Assembly: GCF_900299525.1 (NCBI RefSeq)
Contig: NZ_OMKA01000036.1
Location: 28,780 to 92,779 of the forward strand
Direction: 5' to 3'
From: Aquimarina sp. Aq78
Lineage (GTDB): Bacteria; Bacteroidota; Bacteroidia; Flavobacteriales; Flavobacteriaceae
DNA length: 64,000 nucleotides
In this document: positions 27,701-37,000 of the stretch, piece after piece
Layout: every line of letters begins with the position of its first letter
How positions within the stretch are numbered: the first letter of the stretch is position 1
Notes under the pieces: generated by a model
Seen by the model: only the letters and a program-made list of their open reading frames with translations
Databases searched by the model: none
What the model was told of the DNA's origin: nothing
Program-made: the position numbers and the translations under genes

Positions 27701-30700
27701 AGATATAGCATTAAAAGAAGAAGGCGAGTATAACGAAGACTTTTTAGGTAGATCGTTTAATAAAGGCATTTATTCTTTCCTTATCCTATGTCAATCACTG
27801 ATCGAAAAAAAGCTTGATAATGTTCAATTATTATATCTGTATTTAGGGCAAAATGATAGTATCCAACCACATCATGAAGCAATAAATGGATTTGCTAAAA
27901 CCCTTCAGATGGAGCATCCAAAACTGTATTGCAAGATTTTGGAAATCCAACAGTCAAAGAGTTCTTATGATAAAATCCTGGATATAGTTTTGACAGAGTT
28001 ACATCCTGATACTTTCAGTGCGATGACTATTCGTTACCAGGAAGAAGAACGTTATATCAGAAAAGTAAAAGAATTTTCTCTACTCCAAGCTAAAGATTCT
28101 GGCCCTACCGATGGTTTGGGATTGAAAGAAAAAGGTGTATATATTATTACCGGAGGAGCAGGAGGGTTGGGGCTCATATTTGCCGAATATTTAGCGACTC
28201 AATGCAAAGCACGATTGGTACTTACTGGCAGATCTAAACTCTCTAGTGAACGTAAAGCCAAGTTAGATGAATTAAATGAAACTGGTGCCGAGGTAATGTA
28301 TATGTCAACCGATGTTTCTACCCATAAAGATGTTGAGAACCTTATTAAAAAGACTAAATCGAAATTTGGAGAAATCAACGGAATCATTCACAGTGCAGGT
28401 GTTTTAAGAGATTCATACATCAGAAATAAAACACGTGAAGAAATGGAGGCGGTTTTTGCTCCTAAGGTATATGGAACTCTCTATTTGGATGAAGCAACCA
28501 AAGATGAAAACCTGGACTTTTTTGTGATGTTTTCATCCCTTGCAGCAGTTGGAGGAAATGCAGGCCAGTGTGATTATTCATTTGCCAACCACTTTATGGA
28601 CTCCTTTTCCGGTAAACGAAAATCATTAAAGGAAAAGGGAGAACGATCAGGAGTAACACTAAGTCTCAATTGGTCTTTGTGGGCAGATGGAGGAATGAAA
28701 TTGGATGAACAAACTGAAATCTTCTTCAAAAAGAATCTGGGAATAAAACCTTTAAGTATTGAAACTGGCCTGGAAGCATTTGAGAAAGGTCTTCATGCCA
28801 AAAAAACTCAATTCATAGTATTAGAAGGAATACAGGAAAAAATAGAAAGAGCCTGGGGCATTAATGAGAAGAAAATTTCAGAACCTGTATCAACAAGCGA
28901 TGTAACCTCACTTGACTCTGAAGTACAGGTGGTGGATCAAAAGACAGATAAGGAATTGTTCACGATAGTTCGGAGTACACTATCTGAAATTGTTATGGAA
29001 TTATTGAAACTGGATCCAGAAGATATTTCGTACGACAAAATATTATTAGATCTGGGGTTTGATTCCATAGGTCTAACAACTTATGCAAACCGAATTAATG
29101 AATTTTATAAATTGGATGTAACTCCAGTACTCTTTTTTGAATACCCTTCAATTAAGGAAATCGCAATATTTCTCTCGAGAGAGCATAAAAATGAAGTATT
29201 GGGTGTTCATAAAGTTTCAGGTGCTTCTACTTTATCAGACACCAAGAAAGAAGCTACTCAATCTTCAACAGAAAAAGAAAAATATGTTGATGGGGAGAGA
29301 GTTGTATTTAACATTGATAAAGGATGGAATGGCAGTGGATCGGATCAACAATCACATACTCAAACCTCGGGAATAGGATTATCCACAGAAAGCCGTTTTA
29401 TTGATCAGCCAATCGCTATAGTTGGTATGAGCGGTGTTATGCCAGGATCAAAAGATTTAGAGGAATTTTGGGAAAACTTGGAAAACGAAAAGAATTTAGT
29501 CTCTGTAATTCCTGAAGATCGCTGGAATTGGGAAGACTACGACGGAGATCCTTTTAAGGAGAAAAATAAGACCAACTCTAAATGGGGAGGTTTTATGAAT
29601 GACGTAGATAAGTTTGATCCATCATTCTTTGGAATTTCTCCCAGAGAAGCAGAAATGATGGATCCACAGCAACGAATATTTTTAGAAACCGTCTGGAAAG
29701 CTATTGAGGATTCGGGACATAAAGTTTCTGACCTGTCAGGCACCAAAACAGGTCTATTTGTTGGGGTAGCGACTAGGGATTATGCAGATTCATTGGTAGA
29801 TAATCAAATTCCGCTTGATGGATATACCGCTTCAGGAAACTCCCATTCTGTATTGGTTAACCGGGTTTCTTTCCTATTAAACCTTCGTGGGCCTAGTGCT
29901 CCACTTGATACAGCATGTTCCAGTTCTTTGATTGCAATCCACAGGGCAATAGAATCGATACATACAGGAAGTTGTAATATGGCAATAGTCGGAGGAGTAC
30001 AGTTAATGCTTACCCCTGCAGCTTATATTTCATTTGGGATGGCAGGTATGTTAAGCGGTGACGGGAAATGCAAAACCTTTGATAAGAGTGCAAATGGATA
30101 TGTGCGAGGAGAGGGGTCAGGAGCTATATTCCTTAAACCTCTGGATAAAGCAGAAGCCGATAGAGATCATATTTATGCAGTTATAAAAGCAACTACCGAA
30201 AACCATGGAGGAAAAGTCACCATGCTTACGGCTCCTAACCCTGTAGCCCAAACTGATTTGCTGGTTGAAGCCTATGAAAAGGCTCATGTTGATCCCTCAA
30301 CAATTGGATATATCGAATGCCATGGTACTGGTACCAGTTTAGGCGATCCTATTGAAATTCAGGCTCTGAGTAAAACATTTTCAGAATTATATAAAAAGCA
30401 TAATAAAGCTTCAGCAGAAACTCCTCATTGCGGTTTATCCTCTGTAAAAACTAATATTGGTCATCTAGAGACAGCCGCTGGAATAGCTGGTGTCCTGAAA
30501 GTATTATTATCTCTCAAGCATAAAAAAATACCAGCGACACTCCACTTTGAAGAACTCAATCCATACATCAACCTTAAAGGAAGTCCGCTGTACATAGTGG
30601 ATAAAACACAGAACTGGGAAACTATAAAAGATGATCAAGATAATACCTTACCCAGAATAGCGGGAGTAAGCTCTTTTGGTTTTGGCGGAGCAAATTCTCA

Positions 30701-32252
30701 TATCGTTTTAGAAGAATATATTCCGAAGGAAGATCATTCACCAGTTCAATCGGAAGAACCACATATCATTGTGCTTTCAGCAAAAACCGAAGACCGACTT
30801 AAAGTGTATGCTCAATTGCTATACGATCACGTAGAAAAACATAATGATGATCTTTCGGATCTTGCTTTTACACTACAAATTGGTAGGGATGAGATGGCTG
30901 AACGTTTGGGACTAGTTGTAAGTTCAACCGAACAACTGAAAGAAAAACTTTCTGTTTATCTCAGTGAAAAAGAAAATATAGAAGATGTTTTCTACGGAAG
31001 GGTTAAACAAAATAGCGCTGCTGTAATAGACTCCACAGAAAATAATGACTTCTCAGAAAACCAGATAAATAAATACATTAATGATAAGAATTATTCTAAG
31101 CTAGCAGAAGCTTGGGTAAAAGGTATTAATATTGATTGGATGCAACTTTATAAGCAGGCAATCCCCAGACGCATTAGTTTGCCAACATATCCTTTTGCAC
31201 GTGAGAGATACTGGTTTAATCTGGCTGATAGTGAAAAATCAAAATCTGATGGAGAATTTGAAAAACTTCATCCGTTGTTACATTATAATTCTTCAACGCT
31301 AAGTCAGCAATGCTATACTTCAATCTTCAGTGGCAAAGAATTTTTTGTAAAAGATTATGAGATACAAGAGCAAAATGTGATGCCTCTTGCTACCTATTTG
31401 GAAATGGCCTATGTAGCAGTAGAAAAAGCGATGCCAGATCTTAATGAATCGATAATTCTGGAGTTACAAAATATTTCATGGGAACACCTGTTTACTTTTA
31501 AGGAAAAAAGGGAAGTCAACATATCTCTTTTTGAAAATGATTACAAAGGAGTTGACTATGAAATTTATAGTACAGAAGGAGAAAAAGAAATAATTCATTG
31601 TCAAGGACAAGTTGCACCAGGAAGAGATCAGGCTTCAACAAAACTTGATATAATGCAACTCAAAACTCACTTCGCAGTAGAACCACTGGATCCTGAAAAA
31701 CTGTATGATATTTTAGAGCAAATGGATATGAGTTATGGTTCTTCTCTTAAAGGAATAAAAGCCTTTTATAGGGGAGAAGATCAAATACTTGCTCGGTTAA
31801 GTTTACCAAAAACTGTGGAAGATAATTATGAAAATTATACTCTTCATCCAAGTATTCTGGAGAGTTCATTTCAATTAGCAATTGGTTTATTGACCGATCT
31901 GGATCCGCAATTAAACCAACCCTTATTACCATTTGAAATAAGATCTATGACATTATTTTCTCCCTGCGATAGAGAATTGTATGCCTGGGTACGATACTCA
32001 AAAGGAAGTAAACCAGAGGATGATATAGGGAATATAGATATTGACCTCACCAATATATCAGGGGAGGTATGTATTAAAATGAAGTCTTTGTCATTCGATA
32101 ACTCCTTACATAAGCAGTCTATTAAAAATTCACATAAGGATTTTGAAATGTTAATAAATGCCATACAGAATTATGATTCAAACCAAACAGAATATACTGA
32201 TACAGAAGATCACACTGTAAGTTTTGATAAATTATTAAAGGATGTATACTAA
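21714..32252 (+). CDS. Trans-AT PKS protein A: ACP - DUF2156 - PLP lyase - KS - DH - KR - ACP - KS - inactive DH
   Basis: The protein has 3512 residues. Domains: ACP about 8-77 (GIDS, Ser43); DUF2156/MprF C-terminal-like domain about 165-450 (DFTLQGSKMRRLRYQ, FYPKEMPLGGLEF, SLGG, FKNKFRPEHNTVFLSRP); tryptophanase/tyrosine phenol-lyase-like PLP domain about 530-945, with AGGAPVSL, Asp709 and Arg712 in DTTR, probable PLP Lys752 and Arg886 in VRLAIP. Next comes KS about 995-1420 (TACSSS, Cys1160; both His present), then DH about 1605-1880 (His1637; the usual HxxxG Gly is Glu), KR with GGAGGLG, ACP (Ser2451), KS about 2566-3003 (Cys2735), and a DH remnant about 3184-3460 where the catalytic His is Tyr3215 and the Asp is Glu. 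There is no AT, and no ACP follows the last KS; the module continues on the next two proteins. The first ACP has no KS in front, so an upstream protein must feed it. Confidence 0.93.
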   Translation: MIDKEILLESTEDYLKSLISEFAEISIGDNCVSTPFQELGIDSFRILQIIKKLEEEFGTLPKTLLFENFNIGDLSHYFVDKYEEVLREKFKKEGDDSYVTEHSDEETSNPTKEISKVVNSQLKNTSQKTAILILEKEANKHPELQELVKKLFNQYKNEGSASRGTRNIAPNLFIGANKKGYFNYSRYKDIILVYSYTGAKDYLPVITEEIYQYCTNNDFELNLFTVEEVNSIGGVLFTATPFGVLSRVNIKDFTLQGSKMRRLRYQVSKFERTGKCRTEEYQNGSDKEVDKNIARIIDEWCAPRTMVNPLIHMVKEEILSGNLSTEHRLFLTYLDDVLQNVILISRLSSEENGYLMDLEFYPKEMPLGGLEFAIVNIIKILETEECTTLSLGGTYGCKLDSSPNADSELDKTLDYLRGQNIFNDEGNLQFKNKFRPEHNTVFLSRPVGSNPDNVTDIIMMIADPMKMQTSDEENHTFSKLNKQAAAPELKTRKQDISNTIGKFNQVKENQQEEKYGLVIAGEERSVILSEYGYNPLNIPDDQVTFDLKTDSWAQLELPAIQNQLGFLYTQLQQPVDLVESLKSIFPFSYFTLTTAGRTAERAFCKSWSKKGKVLQNLLFPTAIFHQIENGFAPIELPHPEVYRLDSEEQYKGNLNWENLKKQVEEDPKSVAFVFIEMNDNAAGGAPVSLQHLKQVKNFLSEYAIPLVFDTTRIVENALFILEHENEFIGKNVWDVVKEMTSYADAIITSLAKNFCVDKGGLIGTNDVELYNKIQKFIQEESIGLDVIDKKVIALSFHNKNKIETRVRNRLQSVRTIWRALKQQGIPVVQPALGHCILIDVKQVPEFKSFKYPVASFVSWLYLSTGIRAGAHNVGMQKDTEINNLVRLAIPVGLKHEKIEEITNRLVKAFKEKNNISEILPEENQAETFGNIYTNFKLKKYHNPSGEVVSKALNSGVSSIDSVTKGKSTQADLDIEVKETEANEDIQSNKPYQTGDIAIVGIAGRYPKAKNMSEFWNNLVQGRDCVEDIPDTRFEQRLHNKFSEKYRGGFIDDVDKFDSLFFNISPREAEYLDPQERLFLEVAWETLEDAGYYPETLIDDNTPRNIGVYVGAVWTLYQVIGTEEKLKENFVSPSSHLWGIANRVSYAFNLSGPSLPIDTACSSSLSALYLACEAIYKGECSGAIVGGVNLDVHQSKIDINKSGGALSADGVCRTFGKDANGYVAGEGVGAVYIKPLDKAVKDGDHVYGVIKGIAVNHGGKTSGFMVPSPKSQAQVVTAALENAKIDARSIGYVEAHGTGTELGDPIEISGLTTAFQEYNVDKQECSIGSVKTNIGHLEAAAGIVGLHKVLLQMKYRKLVPSLHSSELNPFIDFKNSPFYVEQTVKEWKPKEIDGVQYPLRAGISSFGAGGANAHIIIEEYVTPVEQQKELPSKFKEYIFPLSARNEGQLRETAVRLRTFLQKDLSEEELLNSKDIAHTLQIGRKSFDHRLVIIAKTKKELVQKLTSFIDGKQDNTMHVGEVKNSQNITRLLNRKEKEEFIKFLSQSGDLSKLAQLWSVGFLADWQGIQALETGVKISLPTYPFADKRHWISDDTSESSNLTLHSTTALHPLIDSNESTFERQVFKKTFHDKDFFIYDHLVSEIPTLPGVAYLDFARKAGELATGRKVQIIKNILWLSPLTVVDSAPREVCIELKPNGGLVHFEVFSEEENNTKQIYSQGKLIYATHQELTAEPEYIDLEEIRTRCAKVTHGKEAYPLFKSLGLDLGPSFQVLQDIFKNDDEILGELLIPEIRNNDFNDYLLHPSLVDGSFQAGMAAQLGAQTGEMFVPYSIGEVEILQPLKPKCFSYVKKVNNPGSKVSKVNVFIVDEDGMILVKIRESIGVPLVSVHEKPDQTKEEEYSKLYYSHEWQESSLEQEKVTLDKSGPILLFSPDEKLRKVYKNRFKKGEDIILVEPGDSYEELGDQRYKINPQNDENFKKLFEALNKDVIKKICFAWPIDIALKEEGEYNEDFLGRSFNKGIYSFLILCQSLIEKKLDNVQLLYLYLGQNDSIQPHHEAINGFAKTLQMEHPKLYCKILEIQQSKSSYDKILDIVLTELHPDTFSAMTIRYQEEERYIRKVKEFSLLQAKDSGPTDGLGLKEKGVYIITGGAGGLGLIFAEYLATQCKARLVLTGRSKLSSERKAKLDELNETGAEVMYMSTDVSTHKDVENLIKKTKSKFGEINGIIHSAGVLRDSYIRNKTREEMEAVFAPKVYGTLYLDEATKDENLDFFVMFSSLAAVGGNAGQCDYSFANHFMDSFSGKRKSLKEKGERSGVTLSLNWSLWADGGMKLDEQTEIFFKKNLGIKPLSIETGLEAFEKGLHAKKTQFIVLEGIQEKIERAWGINEKKISEPVSTSDVTSLDSEVQVVDQKTDKELFTIVRSTLSEIVMELLKLDPEDISYDKILLDLGFDSIGLTTYANRINEFYKLDVTPVLFFEYPSIKEIAIFLSREHKNEVLGVHKVSGASTLSDTKKEATQSSTEKEKYVDGERVVFNIDKGWNGSGSDQQSHTQTSGIGLSTESRFIDQPIAIVGMSGVMPGSKDLEEFWENLENEKNLVSVIPEDRWNWEDYDGDPFKEKNKTNSKWGGFMNDVDKFDPSFFGISPREAEMMDPQQRIFLETVWKAIEDSGHKVSDLSGTKTGLFVGVATRDYADSLVDNQIPLDGYTASGNSHSVLVNRVSFLLNLRGPSAPLDTACSSSLIAIHRAIESIHTGSCNMAIVGGVQLMLTPAAYISFGMAGMLSGDGKCKTFDKSANGYVRGEGSGAIFLKPLDKAEADRDHIYAVIKATTENHGGKVTMLTAPNPVAQTDLLVEAYEKAHVDPSTIGYIECHGTGTSLGDPIEIQALSKTFSELYKKHNKASAETPHCGLSSVKTNIGHLETAAGIAGVLKVLLSLKHKKIPATLHFEELNPYINLKGSPLYIVDKTQNWETIKDDQDNTLPRIAGVSSFGFGGANSHIVLEEYIPKEDHSPVQSEEPHIIVLSAKTEDRLKVYAQLLYDHVEKHNDDLSDLAFTLQIGRDEMAERLGLVVSSTEQLKEKLSVYLSEKENIEDVFYGRVKQNSAAVIDSTENNDFSENQINKYINDKNYSKLAEAWVKGINIDWMQLYKQAIPRRISLPTYPFARERYWFNLADSEKSKSDGEFEKLHPLLHYNSSTLSQQCYTSIFSGKEFFVKDYEIQEQNVMPLATYLEMAYVAVEKAMPDLNESIILELQNISWEHLFTFKEKREVNISLFENDYKGVDYEIYSTEGEKEIIHCQGQVAPGRDQASTKLDIMQLKTHFAVEPLDPEKLYDILEQMDMSYGSSLKGIKAFYRGEDQILARLSLPKTVEDNYENYTLHPSILESSFQLAIGLLTDLDPQLNQPLLPFEIRSMTLFSPCDRELYAWVRYSKGSKPEDDIGNIDIDLTNISGEVCIKMKSLSFDNSLHKQSIKNSHKDFEMLINAIQNYDSNQTEYTDTEDHTVSFDKLLKDVY

Positions 32253-32267
32253 AGGAAAGATAAGGTC

Positions 32268-34037
32268 ATGATAGCAATCGACGATATATTGGAAAAAATT
32301 GTTTCAAAGGAAATAGAGAAAAAAGAAGCTTTAAGATTCTTTGAAGAATTACCCGAAAAAGAGAAAAGTTATTTGGTTTCTAAACTAAAAACGCATTTAT
32401 CAAATAATGCTAACTCGGTTGAGAATAACTTTTCTGAAAAAAAAGAAAGAACACTTAAGGCAGTGACTGAGCTTCAGTTAAATGAAGAACATAAGGGATT
32501 CATTGATCAAATGGCTCAGAAACTGGAAAAAAATGCACCAAAATCCAAAGAAAATGCATCTGAGTGTCAGACATATTTTGTAGATCAAAGAAGAACCGGA
32601 GGATTGAAAAAAGCATTAAAACGCTTACAATTTCATCTAACGTATAGCGAGTGTGATGGAGCATACCTTTATGATATTGATGGTAATAAATACATTGATA
32701 TCGCTAGTGATAATGGAGTTAACTTATTTGGTCATCAACCAGACTTTATAAAAGAAGCGATCTCAAAACGGCTGGATAAAGGGTATCCTTTGGTAGGATA
32801 TACAGAAGAGCTTTCTCAGGCAACCAAACTTTTTAGTGAACTTACAGGCCATGAAAGGGTGCTCTTTACACAATCTGGTACAGAGGCAGTTATGTGGGCA
32901 GTAAGGATTGCTCGCGCGGCTACTCAAAAGAAAAAAATAGTAATTTTTGAAGGAGCATATCATGGATTATCTGATACAGTACTTGCAGCCAAAGATCAGT
33001 TTGGCAATAGTATAGCAATGGGACTTGGAATGATCCAGGAATTTGCCGATGAGCTTATTGTACTGGATTATGGAAATATGGAAGATCTGAGTATCATTGA
33101 AGATAGAGCAGATGAGATTGCTGGGGTTTTGGTAGAACCAGTACAATCCAGAAACCCAAATAATCAACCTGTTGAATTCTTGAAAGAAGTGCGTAAGCTA
33201 ACACTCGAAAAGAATATTTTGTTGATTATGGATGAAATGATCACTGGATTTAGAGTTTCCTGTAGCGGAGTACAAGGCCTTTGGAAGATTAAAGGAGATC
33301 TTGCTACTTATGGAAAAATCCCTGCCGGTGGTATGCCTTCAGGAATGATCGCCGGACTTACTAAATACATGAATTATGTAGATGGTGGAACATTTGACTA
33401 TGATGATGAATCGATGCCTAGTGTTAAAAAGGCACTTATGGCTGGTACGCATACAAGAAACCCAATTAAACTCGCTGCAACACTAGCAATACTTACCGAA
33501 ATTAAAAAAAGGAGTTCAACTTCAGAAAACAAAACCGATGAGTCGAATTCTTGTTTCTTACAAGAATTAAATGAAAAAACCAGACTTATGTGCGAAGAAC
33601 TGAATTCTTTTTTTAAGACTAAAAATGTACCATTGATAATCGAGTATTTCAGTTCATTATTCAGATTTAAATTTCTTGATGATCCCAATGGAGTGGTAAA
33701 AGAGCTAGTTTTTGTTTTGATGAGAATAAATGGTGTTGAAACCAGCCCCTCAGGCAACTGCTTTTTAACATTAGCACACTCTGATAAGGATATTAAATCC
33801 ATTATAAGAGTTGTAAAGAAAAGCATTGATACGTTAATGAAGCAAAACTTCTTTTATATATCTGATAGTATTGAAGAAGATGAAATTAAAGAAGATATCC
33901 GGTCGACAATATCTACTATTCCTGATATGAGAAACGATCCCGAGCAAGAATCTATAAAAAATGATCAAATGGAAAAACTAAGGAAATTAATTATTTCTGA
34001 TTTGAACAATTTCCAGGAAAAAGAAGTAACGATATGA
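32268..34037 (+). CDS. Class III aminotransferase (glutamate-1-semialdehyde aminotransferase-like) of the PKS line
   Basis: The 589-residue PLP enzyme resembles glutamate-1-semialdehyde aminotransferases and PKS/NRPS AMT domains. It shows TGHERVLFTQSGTEAVMWAVR, DEMITGFR with the pyridine-binding Asp322, and the PLP Lys350 in YGKIPAGGMPSG. The first about 30 residues (ILEKIVSKEIEKKEALRFF) are a helix like the docking helices at the end of protein H and at the start of the next PKS. It starts 15 bases after protein A and overlaps protein C by four bases (ATGA). Since protein A ends in KS plus a dead DH and protein C begins with an ACP, this enzyme most likely transaminates the beta-keto group of that split module, as MycA/ItuA AMT domains do in iturin-type lipopeptides (inference). 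Confidence 0.88.
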   Translation: MIAIDDILEKIVSKEIEKKEALRFFEELPEKEKSYLVSKLKTHLSNNANSVENNFSEKKERTLKAVTELQLNEEHKGFIDQMAQKLEKNAPKSKENASECQTYFVDQRRTGGLKKALKRLQFHLTYSECDGAYLYDIDGNKYIDIASDNGVNLFGHQPDFIKEAISKRLDKGYPLVGYTEELSQATKLFSELTGHERVLFTQSGTEAVMWAVRIARAATQKKKIVIFEGAYHGLSDTVLAAKDQFGNSIAMGLGMIQEFADELIVLDYGNMEDLSIIEDRADEIAGVLVEPVQSRNPNNQPVEFLKEVRKLTLEKNILLIMDEMITGFRVSCSGVQGLWKIKGDLATYGKIPAGGMPSGMIAGLTKYMNYVDGGTFDYDDESMPSVKKALMAGTHTRNPIKLAATLAILTEIKKRSSTSENKTDESNSCFLQELNEKTRLMCEELNSFFKTKNVPLIIEYFSSLFRFKFLDDPNGVVKELVFVLMRINGVETSPSGNCFLTLAHSDKDIKSIIRVVKKSIDTLMKQNFFYISDSIEEDEIKEDIRSTISTIPDMRNDPEQESIKNDQMEKLRKLIISDLNNFQEKEVTI

Positions 34038-37000
34038 CGGTAGCAACAACTCAGAATGTTTTACAAGAAATTACAAAGATTTTTGAAGCAACATTGCGGC
34101 TTCCTGCAGGGAAACTAGATGTTAATGCTAAGTTCGAAGATTTTGGTATTGATTCTATTATTTCTATGGAATTGATCAATAAAATATCTCACAATTTCGG
34201 TATAACACTATCTCCTTCAAAATTTGTAAATGTAAATACTACTAAAGAACTGGCTGATTTGCTGGAAGAAGAAATAATTCCTGTGAATAATGATAATATC
34301 AGCGATATACCCGATACAAACAACCCATCAGAAACACAAACAGAATTAGGAACCAAAAGTACTCCGGTTAAGAAAGATATTAATTCTGTCTCAGCAAGAA
34401 GTCGCAAATTTAGGGATAGAAGATCGGTTAAAGAATCCTATCATGAGCTATTACATTTTATAAATCAAAGGTATAATATAGATCTATCATACCGTTCATT
34501 TAGGTCAGTTGATGAAATTGTTGACGTTTTATTGACTCATCATATTGATGATATGATGGATTATTATAACAATCTTCATCAAAGTAATGAGAACGATTTC
34601 AATGGAAAGGAAAAACAGATGCCTATTGCAAATGTGACAGCTAAACCATCATCCCAAAACTGTGATATAGCCATTGTTGGTCTTAGTTGTAATTTTCCGG
34701 ATGCACCTAATATTAAGACATTTTGGGAAAATCTGGTTGATGGTAAAAATAGCATTAACGAAATTTTGAAATCAAGATGGAATTGGGAAGATTATTATCA
34801 AGAATCAGTCTCCCCAGGCAAGACTATCTCCAAATGGGGGGCAATGATCAATGACATTGATTGTTTTGATCCGAAATTTTTTGACCTTGACCCAGAAGAA
34901 GCAATACTGATGGATCCTCAGGAGAGGTTACTGATACAAGAGGTCTATAAAGCATTTCAAGATGCAGGTGTAGCTCCTAAAAAATTAGCTGGGTCCGATA
35001 CAGCTATATATGTTGCTTATGAGTATTCAGAATATGAAAATTATCTAAGAAAGAACATAGATAAAATACCAGTAGGTAAATATGGACCTGTTTTCAGCTC
35101 TTCAAGCCCTACATATTATCTGGCAAACAGACTTTCGTTTTTGTTTGATTTTTATGGACCTAGTGAGTCTATAAATGTTAACTGTGCAGGATCTGCAGTA
35201 GCAATTAATAGAGCCTATTACTCATTACTAAATAATGAATGTAGTACTGCAGTTGTAGGAGGTGTATCTTTAAATTTATTTGCAGATGATTACATCTCAT
35301 TATCGCAATATGGTATGTTATCACCTACAGGAACATGTGGAGTTTTTGATGATGAAGCTAATGGTTTTACGCGAGGAGAAGGAGTAGCAGCCGTTGTTCT
35401 AAAAAGATTGGATGACGCCAAAAAAGATAATAACAGAATTTATGGTGTTATCAAAACCAGTCATCAGAGTAATAGAGGTAATGCCAGATTTTTGTCAGAA
35501 GTTAAGCATGAAGCAATCACTAACGTCATAACCAACTGCTATAAAAAAGCTGCAATAGCCCCAGAATCAATAAACTACATCGAAGTTGATGGATATGCTA
35601 CAAAATGGGGAGATTCCTTTGAATACGAGGGGATTAAAAATGCATTTATAGGAGATAAGTCAAAAGAAAAAGAATGCGCTTTAGGAAGTGTAAAAGGAAA
35701 TATAGGAAATCTGGAAGCCGTTAGTGGATTGGCTAGCTTTATTAAACTGTCACTTTCATTGTATCACAAAAAGTTTCCGATGACCATATCTGGGAAAAAG
35801 ATAAACACCTTTCTAGATATTGATAACCCCTCTCATCCTTTATACATAGCTAATAAGGAGTTGCCTTTTGATATATTACGTAAACATAATGATACTCCAA
35901 TTAGGGCAGGGCTTAATTCTTTTGCAGATAGTGGAGTTAATTTGCATATCGTTTTAGAGGAATACCCTACTAAAGAGTCTATATCCAAAATAGAAACCAC
36001 AACATCATCTCAGTTATTTGTTCTTTCTGCGAAAGATGATGAACGTTTGAATGAATACATTGATAGCTACATTGATTATTTATCTAATACTAAGGTTAAT
36101 TTATCTTTTGAGGATTTGATCTATACTTTGCAGGTAGGTCGTGATGCCATGGATGAAAGATTGTCCATAGTAGCTTCCTCGCATACAGATTTGCTTGAAA
36201 AATTGATCATGGTAAAAGATTCAGACAAGGAAGTATCGTTAGAAAAGGAAGGAATCTTTTATGGAAATATCAATCTCAATAAAGAAAATGGGATAATCAA
36301 AATCTTAACAAAAGATATGATAAGTACCATGATTGAACAAAGCTTGAAGGCTTTGCAGTGGGAGCAACTTGCACAACTTTGGACTAGTGGTCTTCTTATA
36401 GATTGGACAATGGTTTGGGAAAACAAAAATACACGCTTAGTATCCTTACCAGATTATCCTTTTGCTAAAGAAAAATATTGGATTGATATAGATACTATAG
36501 AAAAATCAGATGTTAAGGAAAAGCAATCAGTACCAAAAAGTATAAAAGATAACGAGATTGAAGTAATTAACGAAAATTCCATACAGGCTGAGTGGTTCTT
36601 TTTCAGGTCTGATAACGGTGTGGAAAATAATCTTATGAAACCTGCCGAAAAAATAGAGCTTTTTCTGAAACATGAAATATCACTTCAAATAAACAAACCA
36701 ATTGAAAAAATTCCTGATGATAGCAGTTTTTTAGACCTGGGGATGAATTCTATTGGCCTGATAACCATGATCGCTCAAGTCAATGATTTATTAGAAATTA
36801 ATATATCACCAGCTATTTTGTTCAATAATTCAGAAATTAAAACCCTTACTCAGTATTTAGTGGAGAACTATTTGGAAAAAGCTCAAAAAATACAAGTTAC
36901 AAATGATAAGGAGTATGAAAGCAAAAGTATAGGTAAAACAGAATTAAAGCCTAACGAGGTAGTATCTAAAATGATACGCAAAACATTGGTGCCCATGCAA

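Noticed and set aside
34660..35970. Treating the KS of protein C as a normal elongating KS
   Set aside because: Both catalytic His positions are replaced (Asp519, Asn559) although the Cys is present.
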